Shown piece after piece: positions 6,757-11,125 of a stretch of DNA of 11,125 bases. Numbering within the stretch: the first letter of the stretch is position 1; each line of letters starts with the position of its first letter. The notes below the pieces were generated by a model that did not search any database, was not told the DNA's origin, and was given only the letters and a program-made list of their open reading frames with translations. The translations under genes and the position numbers were made by a program. Source of the stretch: Chryseobacterium gleum (GTDB taxonomy: Bacteria; Bacteroidota; Bacteroidia; Flavobacteriales_D; Crocinitomicaceae); assembly GCA_945877045.1 (NCBI GenBank), contig CAMCQW010000044.1:1-11125 (forward strand). The letters are read 5' to 3'.

Positions 6757-6830
6757 TGACCTCGTAAGGATTCTAACCTTAAACCTCCACAGCCGTAATG
6801 TGGTGCTCTATACAGTTGAGCTACGAAGCC
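6757..6830 (-). tRNA. tRNA-Arg, anticodon ACG (reads CGN, chiefly CGU)
   Basis: The minus strand folds into a full 74-base cloverleaf. The acceptor stem GGCTTCG/CGAGGTC has all seven positions pairing, two by G-U. The D stem is GCTC/GAGC, the anticodon stem CCACA/TGTGG with loop TTACGGC (anticodon ACG, U33 present), the variable loop AGGTT, and the T stem TAAGG/CCTTA with loop TTAGAAT. The discriminator is A73 and no CCA is encoded, as is usual in this phylum. The A34 would need TadA editing to inosine. It is odd in having U19 and A56 instead of G19 and C56, and A15 and U48 instead of G15 and C48; both changes keep a possible pair. Its own promoter (6853-6883) and terminator (6724-6749) argue that it is expressed. 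Confidence 0.92.
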
Positions 6831-6836
6831 GATTGT

Positions 6837-6848
6837 GTGATTAATCAC
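6837..6848. other. 12-bp perfect palindrome at the probable tRNA transcription start
   Basis: GTGATTAATCAC reads the same on both strands. It lies between the -7 box (ending at 6853) and the tRNA 5' end at 6830, about where transcription should begin. An operator is conceivable, but a 12-base palindrome in AT-rich DNA can also arise by chance. Confidence 0.35.
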
Positions 6849-6852
6849 GCGG

Positions 6853-6883
6853 CAAAGATAAAGATAAAAACAAATTAGGCAAA
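6853..6883 (-). promoter_or_regulatory. Bacteroidota-type promoter for the tRNA-Arg gene
   Basis: Read on the minus strand, TTTG (6883-6880) is followed after exactly 19 bases by TATCTTTG (6860-6853). This fits the phylum's -33 TTTG and -7 TAnnTTTG consensus with preferred spacing. The -7 box ends 22 bases before the tRNA's first base, leaving room for a short 5' leader. Confidence 0.8.
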
Positions 6884-6918
6884 GTATAGTTATAAGATTA
6901 TTGCTCATAGACAAATAG

Positions 6919-6926
6919 TATATTTG
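6919..6926 (+). promoter_or_regulatory. Candidate -7 box for the nitroreductase gene
   Basis: TATATTTG matches TAnnTTTG exactly, 13 bases before the ATG at 6940, implying a very short leader. The only upstream TTG (6901-6903) is 15 bases away, closer than usual, so the -33 element is poor. It is divergent from the tRNA promoter at 6853-6883. Confidence 0.45.
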
Positions 6927-6939
6927 TAAAAAACACCGA

Positions 6940-7527
6940 ATGAAATATAATTTATCAGAAATAAACGAGCTAATGCGCATGCGAAGGACTATTTATCCAG
7001 AGCAGTTTTCACCGCGAAAAGTTCATAAAGAACAAATTGAATTATTATTAAATAATGCGCAATGGGCACCAACACACGGTAATACACAGCCATGGCGCTT
7101 CAAAGTTTTTACAGAGTTGGGCTTGGATAAATTAAGTGAGTTTTTAGGAAATACCTATCTCCAACAAACTCCAAAAGAAGAACAAAATGATCTGAAACTT
7201 GCCAAATTAATTTCTCGCCCGCTTAAATCGTCGGTAGTAATTGCCATTTGCATGGAAAGACAAAAAGAAGAAAAGATACCCGAAATTGAAGAAATTGAAG
7301 CAGTGGCATGCGCCATTCAAAATTTACATTTGAGTTGTACCGCCTATGGCTTAGGGGGATTTTGGTCAACACCAAAATTAATCTATACTCAACAAATGAA
7401 TGAATTTTTAGCGCTTGGTGAAAAAGACAAATGCCTAGGCTTGTTTTATATCGGCTATCCTTCAATTGACTGGCCTTCTTCGCATAGAAAACCGTTGGAA
7501 TACAATACTGAATGGATAAATTCGTAA
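6940..7527 (+). CDS. YdjA-like FMN nitroreductase family protein
   Basis: At 195 residues this is close to the length of E. coli YdjA and lines up with it along its length. Near the N terminus is the FMN-phosphate-binding basic pair of the family (MRRTI, R15-R16). The segment WAPTHGNTQPWRF (42-54) corresponds to the YdjA APDHKSMQPWHF region. EAVACAIQNLHLSCTAYGLGGFWSTP (~120-145) is the dimer-interface helix and Gly-rich turn, and LGLFYIGYP matches the final core strand. Family members are homodimeric cytoplasmic flavoenzymes using NAD(P)H; the physiological substrate of YdjA-type members is unclear, and none is implied here. The ATG at 6940 follows a short AT-rich leader. The barrel gene begins 21 bases after its stop, so the two may share a transcript although their functions look unrelated. 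Confidence 0.88.
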   Translation: MKYNLSEINELMRMRRTIYPEQFSPRKVHKEQIELLLNNAQWAPTHGNTQPWRFKVFTELGLDKLSEFLGNTYLQQTPKEEQNDLKLAKLISRPLKSSVVIAICMERQKEEKIPEIEEIEAVACAIQNLHLSCTAYGLGGFWSTPKLIYTQQMNEFLALGEKDKCLGLFYIGYPSIDWPSSHRKPLEYNTEWINS

Positions 7528-7548
7528 TTTTAGAAATAAAAAAAAGTA

Positions 7549-8316
7549 GTGCTAGTGCCTCTTAAACATTTCTTGCTGTTTTCTTTCTTCATTACAATGC
7601 CAATTATTGGATTTTGTCAACTGGGGGAGGAAAGTAAATTCCCATCGTATTTTGGAATTTATGCCAGAGCAGTCTTTCCAAGTAATGCGATTGGGAATGC
7701 CCCAATTACTGTATCCAAAAATGGATTTACGAGCACAATATCACAAAATTTAGGTTATTCATTTGGAGGAACCGTTAGAGCAGGTATTACAAAATTAATT
7801 TCCTTTGAAACAGGAATAAATTTTACACAGCGTAATTTCTCAATTCAAATGGACCTGGTAGATTCAACTATTACTGGAACTAATACCATGGGATTCATTC
7901 AATATGACATTCCTTTAAATGCATTAATCTACATTCAACTCTCAAAAATTTGGTATGCCAATGCGTCTATTGGTATGGCTGTTGGTTTTAAGCCCACAAA
8001 TATTGGAGTCATAAACTATCCCGGAGGATTACACACCATAACGCATACCGGTTACGTGAAATCTAAGATTGGATTAGATATTAATGGGAATTTTGGCGTG
8101 GAATATCGCACTAAAAAGATTGGTATATTTAATTTAGGTGGCTCAGTTCGTATTCCACTACAACCTTTATTTCAGTACATTGCTGTTTACACCAACCAAA
8201 GTTATCGTACCGGAGCAATTGCCGATGTTAATGGCTCCTACCTAGGCCTCGACTTGAAATACTTTTTACCGCTGAAGCGTGGCAATGCAGAAATCAAAAA
8301 AGGACCAATAGAATAA
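7549..8316 (+). CDS. PorT-like outer-membrane beta-barrel protein
   Basis: This exported protein is about 255 residues long. The start is probably GTG at 7549 (GTG 7555 is an alternative): in-frame stops lie at 7531 and 7537, and the first ATG falls inside the signal peptide. That peptide runs LKHFLLFSFFITMPIIGFC, with likely cleavage near C23-Q24. The mature protein alternates strands and turns: FGIYARAVFPS, LGYSFGGTVRAGI, ISFETGINFTQRNFSI, IPLNALIYIQL, WYANASIGMAVGF, LDINGNFGVEY, FNLGGSVRIPL and YLGLDLKYFLPL, about eight or more strands. This is the layout of the small Bacteroidota outer-membrane barrels (PorT-like, outer membrane protein beta-barrel domain). The specific role is unknown. 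It probably shares the nitroreductase transcript. Its stop is one base from the stop of the convergent lipoprotein gene, so no terminator fits between them. Confidence 0.75.
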   Translation: MLVPLKHFLLFSFFITMPIIGFCQLGEESKFPSYFGIYARAVFPSNAIGNAPITVSKNGFTSTISQNLGYSFGGTVRAGITKLISFETGINFTQRNFSIQMDLVDSTITGTNTMGFIQYDIPLNALIYIQLSKIWYANASIGMAVGFKPTNIGVINYPGGLHTITHTGYVKSKIGLDINGNFGVEYRTKKIGIFNLGGSVRIPLQPLFQYIAVYTNQSYRTGAIADVNGSYLGLDLKYFLPLKRGNAEIKKGPIE

Positions 8317-8317
8317 G

Positions 8318-9235
8318 TTATTGGCAAATAATGGTGTCATACCAAGGAGAATAACCAACCCAAACACCGTAAGCGCCTCCATCAATGTTACTTGGAATGT
8401 TGGTAGGCGTTGCAAAAGGATTACCACCTGAATAAATTTGATTGTATTTCTTCTCAAAGAAACTATATTCACGCTTGCCTAACTTTGACATTTTAAGCAC
8501 AACCGTATCACCTAAATGGAAATCACGTTGATTCGAAATCGAGGTGTCAGCATAGCCCATTGGATTTGAAACATCAAAATCAAACGTTAATCCATCAAAG
8601 AATTGATCGTTAAAGAAAGGATTAAAATCTTTGGTATAAACAGGATCTTTTAGGTATTTTAACTCCCATTTATAAGCATCGTACTGTCCAGGAGGATCGG
8701 ATAGTACCCCTTTCATCTTTGCGTGATCTTCACCAGGTGCTGGAGTCCACACAAGCGAACTTAATGGAGTAGGTTGACCGATAGTGGTCACTGAATTATA
8801 GGTTTTACCTTCATGGGTTACCGATAAGGTGTAGATTTTTCCCACTTCGCCCCAAATGGAGGGATCTAAAGATGTATAAGCACACAAATGAAAATTAGCC
8901 AATTGGTCTACGGGAATACCAAAAATTGATGAAGCATAAGCCTCCGTTCCAGCAGGAAGGTTATCGGTGCAGAACTCCGTCAAGGTTACTGTATTTGTAC
9001 CATTAGAAACGGTAACAACTGCTCCGGAAATAAAACCGTCAATGTATGCTTGTAAATTTGTTGGAGAAAAAATATCCTGGGAGGAGGAAAGTAGAATGAT
9101 AGGCGGTTGTCCAGTGGTTATACTTCCGTCAACTACGATCGTTTTTACATAACCAGGGATATCAATGTTAACTTCTTTCGTGCACGAAAAAAGAAGAGTG
9201 CTCACAAATAGTAGAGGGAGAATATATTTTTTCAT
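8318..9235 (-). CDS. DUF4249-family outer-membrane lipoprotein, partner of the TonB-dependent receptor
   Basis: This is a 305-residue lipoprotein. The signal MKKYILPLLFVSTLLFSC carries a lipobox (LFSC) with the lipidated Cys at 18, followed by TKE, which may act like the acidic/lysine surface-export signal of Bacteroidota lipoproteins (inference). The mature part fits the DUF4249 pattern: VKTIVVDGSITTGQPPIILLSSSQDIF, then GAVVTVSNGTNTVTLTE, GKIYTLSVTHEGKTYNSVTTI, and a C-terminal SFFEKKYNQIYSGGNPFATPTNIPSNIDGG block before the final GVWVGYS strand. The family commonly sits next to TonB-dependent receptors, suggesting a SusD-like lid or substrate-binding role; the ligand is unknown. ATG 9235 is chosen over a TTG at 9247 because it gives a standard signal peptide and lies one base after the receptor's stop (TAATATG), implying translational coupling. 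Confidence 0.88.
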   Translation of the reverse strand: MKKYILPLLFVSTLLFSCTKEVNIDIPGYVKTIVVDGSITTGQPPIILLSSSQDIFSPTNLQAYIDGFISGAVVTVSNGTNTVTLTEFCTDNLPAGTEAYASSIFGIPVDQLANFHLCAYTSLDPSIWGEVGKIYTLSVTHEGKTYNSVTTIGQPTPLSSLVWTPAPGEDHAKMKGVLSDPPGQYDAYKWELKYLKDPVYTKDFNPFFNDQFFDGLTFDFDVSNPMGYADTSISNQRDFHLGDTVVLKMSKLGKREYSFFEKKYNQIYSGGNPFATPTNIPSNIDGGAYGVWVGYSPWYDTIICQ

Positions 9236-9236
9236 A

Positions 9237-11125
9237 TTAAAATTCAAAATTCCAAGTTACACTTGGTATGATTGGAAATAAGGATACTTGTTTTACGCTA
9301 ATTTTCACGTCTCCAGCAGCAAAGCTTCCGTCGTTGTCTACATACAAAAAGAAAGGATTGGCTCGGTTATAAACATTATAGACTGAAAAAGCCCAATTAC
9401 TTCGAAACTTTTTCTTCACATCTACCTCTATGTTTGTAACAGGATCGGTATGTTTTTTTGTTGGCTTGGAGTACAAGGTAGCTGAGATGTCCAAGCGATG
9501 ATAAGGGGCCATGCGCGTTGAATTTCGTTCACCATAATTGTATAATAAATTTTGTTCTTGGATATACCAAGAAGTAGGCAAGGTAAGGGTATTTCCCGTT
9601 GCGTATATGAAGGCCGTGCTAAATGTCCAACGCTCATTTAATTTGTAGGTTCCAACAATACTCAAATCGTGGCGGCGATCATATTTTGCCGCAAATACCT
9701 TCCCTTCATTTAAATCTGGAAATGTACGTTCTGTTTTAGCTAACGTATACCCAATCCAACCCGTTAATTTACCTACCGATTTCTTAAAAAAGAACTCGAT
9801 ACCATAGGCTCGACCTGTTCCAAAAACAAGAAGATTATCTGTGTTATCATTTACGTTGTCACCTGGTAAAGCGCCTTCTTTGTATTCTATCAAATTCTTC
9901 ATTCCCTTATAATAAACTTCGACAGAAGCTTCGTATTTGTCATTGAAAAAATTCCTGAAGTACCCAACAGAACCCTGCCATCCTTTTTGAGGTTTCGCCT
10001 TATCTGTAGTTGGAAACCAAATATCAGTAGGCAGAGACACGGCACTCAATGAGGTTAAGTGAACATATTGATAATTGTATGAATACCCTGCTTTGAAAGA
10101 GCTTTGGTCCGATAGCAACCAACGAAATGACAAGCGAGGTTCCAAACCATGATAAAATTTAAGTAAATCTCCTTTACCGTAAACAATCGCTGTATCTGGT
10201 GTACTAATATCACCTTTAATGAAGCGTGTAAATGGCCCAACATGTTGATACATACTATAACGCAAGCCAACATTGAGTCGTAATTTATCATTCAAATCAA
10301 AATCGTCCATTACATACAACGCTGACTCATGGCCAAATAGTTTTTGAGCTTCACCGGTATTAAAAACAACACTATCTGCCTCAGCGGAAACGCTAGTTGG
10401 CGTAAAGGTGTGAAAAATGTAGTCTGCCCCCCATTTAATTCTGTGTCTAGCGTTCGGGAAATATGAAAAATCGACTTTTCCTCCTACATCTCGCACACCA
10501 GAAGTCAATTCGAAGCGAAACTGATCCTGTTTAGAACCGAATTTGAACATGTAATCAGAAAATGTACCGGTAACATTCATAAATAATTTATTCGTAAATA
10601 AATGGTTCCAACGTAAAGCCGCTATCCCATTTCCCCATGGCATATCAGCACCAAAACCACCGTCTCTATCCGTAAAATTAAAAACATCTTTGCCGTAATA
10701 TCCACTTAAAAATATGCGATCTTTATCGGAGAGCTTGTAATTAAATTTAGCATTCACATCATAAAAATAATAACTTGAACCAGCAAATGGAGAAGTATCC
10801 GGAATAGCCGCTTTCATAATAAGATCAATATACGTTCTTCGCCCGGAAATCATAAAGGAACCCCTATTCTTCACCAAAGGACCTTCAATCGTAAAACGCG
10901 ATGAAATGGCTCCTATTCCACCTTTAATATGAAATCCTTTGTTGTTTCCTTCATTCATATTCACTTCTAAAACCGAAGACATTCTACCACCATAATTCGC
11001 AGGCATTCCACCTTTAATAAGATTTACACTTTTAACCGCATCTGAATTAAAGACTGAGAAAAAGCCAAATAAATGCGCAGCATTGTACACCACCCCCTCA
11101 TCAAGTAAAACCAAATTTTGATCGG
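9237..11125 (-). CDS. TonB-dependent outer-membrane receptor (5' partial)
   Basis: The frame is open to the window edge, so the N terminus (signal peptide, probable carboxypeptidase-like regulatory domain, start of the plug) is missing; about 629 residues remain. The TTG at 11114 is an internal Leu. The visible part begins in the plug domain: DQNLVLLDEGVVYNAAHLFGFFSVFNSDAVKSV, then KGGMPANYGGRMSSVLEVNM, the classic junction to the barrel. The rest is a long 22-strand-type barrel rich in aromatic strands and large loops, ending SVTWNFEF with the terminal Phe typical of BAM substrates. It imports a ligand using TonB energy; the ligand cannot be inferred, and no Fur-like or other site is visible because the promoter is outside. 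It is the first visible gene of an operon with the DUF4249 lipoprotein. Confidence 0.95.
   Translation of the reverse strand, partial: DQNLVLLDEGVVYNAAHLFGFFSVFNSDAVKSVNLIKGGMPANYGGRMSSVLEVNMNEGNNKGFHIKGGIGAISSRFTIEGPLVKNRGSFMISGRRTYIDLIMKAAIPDTSPFAGSSYYFYDVNAKFNYKLSDKDRIFLSGYYGKDVFNFTDRDGGFGADMPWGNGIAALRWNHLFTNKLFMNVTGTFSDYMFKFGSKQDQFRFELTSGVRDVGGKVDFSYFPNARHRIKWGADYIFHTFTPTSVSAEADSVVFNTGEAQKLFGHESALYVMDDFDLNDKLRLNVGLRYSMYQHVGPFTRFIKGDISTPDTAIVYGKGDLLKFYHGLEPRLSFRWLLSDQSSFKAGYSYNYQYVHLTSLSAVSLPTDIWFPTTDKAKPQKGWQGSVGYFRNFFNDKYEASVEVYYKGMKNLIEYKEGALPGDNVNDNTDNLLVFGTGRAYGIEFFFKKSVGKLTGWIGYTLAKTERTFPDLNEGKVFAAKYDRRHDLSIVGTYKLNERWTFSTAFIYATGNTLTLPTSWYIQEQNLLYNYGERNSTRMAPYHRLDISATLYSKPTKKHTDPVTNIEVDVKKKFRSNWAFSVYNVYNRANPFFLYVDNDGSFAAGDVKISVKQVSLFPIIPSVTWNFEF

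Noticed and set aside
6757..6830. Reading the tRNA as tRNA-His (GTG in CTGTGGA)
   Set aside because: That frame gives no anticodon stem (TACGG against GGTTT), while anticodon ACG has a perfect 5-bp stem and a correct U33.
6690..6980. 96-codon minus-strand frame
   Set aside because: It covers the tRNA, its terminator and both promoters, and its translation includes the tRNA itself; not a plausible protein gene.
7606..7620. Lipobox (IGFC) in the barrel protein at 7549
   Set aside because: Phe at -1 is not accepted in lipoboxes, and the mature protein is a barrel; ordinary signal peptidase cleavage is more likely.
9236..9247. Longer start (TTG 9247) for the DUF4249 lipoprotein
   Set aside because: It would overlap the receptor's stop and add four residues before a standard MKK signal peptide; the ATG at 9235 is much better.

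Overview
The window comes from an AT-rich chromosome of a member of the Bacteroidota, most likely a marine or freshwater Flavobacteriia-type bacterium. Four things support this: a type IX secretion (T9SS) C-terminal sorting domain, a TonB-dependent receptor followed by a DUF4249 lipoprotein, signal peptides ending in A-Q, and promoters of the TTTG-N19-TAnnTTTG kind. No species can be named from the sequence. The DNA looks like ordinary chromosome: no transposase, integrase, phage gene, CRISPR array or plasmid function is visible.

Layout. Positions 1-4881 hold four plus-strand genes. The first is the 3' part of a secreted alpha/beta-hydrolase-like protein with a T9SS sorting domain, closed by a strong terminator. 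It is followed by a small YdeI/OmdA-family protein, an unassigned exported beta-rich protein, and a 615-residue exported protein made of a glycine-rich region and Ig/PKD-like repeats. A bidirectional terminator separates these from a minus-strand DEAD-box RNA helicase (5045-6364). Positions 6365-6756 have no gene but hold two copies of a 103-bp structured repeat and a terminator. Next comes a minus-strand tRNA-Arg(ACG) with its own near-consensus promoter, divergent from a plus-strand YdjA-like nitroreductase and an outer-membrane barrel protein (6940-8316). The right end is a minus-strand operon: a TonB-dependent receptor (running off the window) and, one base downstream, a DUF4249 lipoprotein. 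The lipoprotein gene ends one base from the stop of the convergent barrel gene.

How the genes fit together. Most of the coding sequence is for the cell envelope or cell exterior: T9SS cargo, adhesin-like repeats, barrels, and a SusCD-like receptor/lipoprotein pair. The helicase, tRNA and nitroreductase are housekeeping or general metabolic genes with no evident link to these. Apart from the receptor-lipoprotein pair, and possibly the nitroreductase-barrel pair, the genes look like independent transcription units.

No clearly new system was found. The best leads are the tRNA, in which two conserved tertiary pairs both appear swapped in a compensated way; the duplicated hairpin repeat, whose core matches the flanks of the tRNA terminator; and the hydrolase-like T9SS protein, which has glycine where the nucleophile serine is expected.
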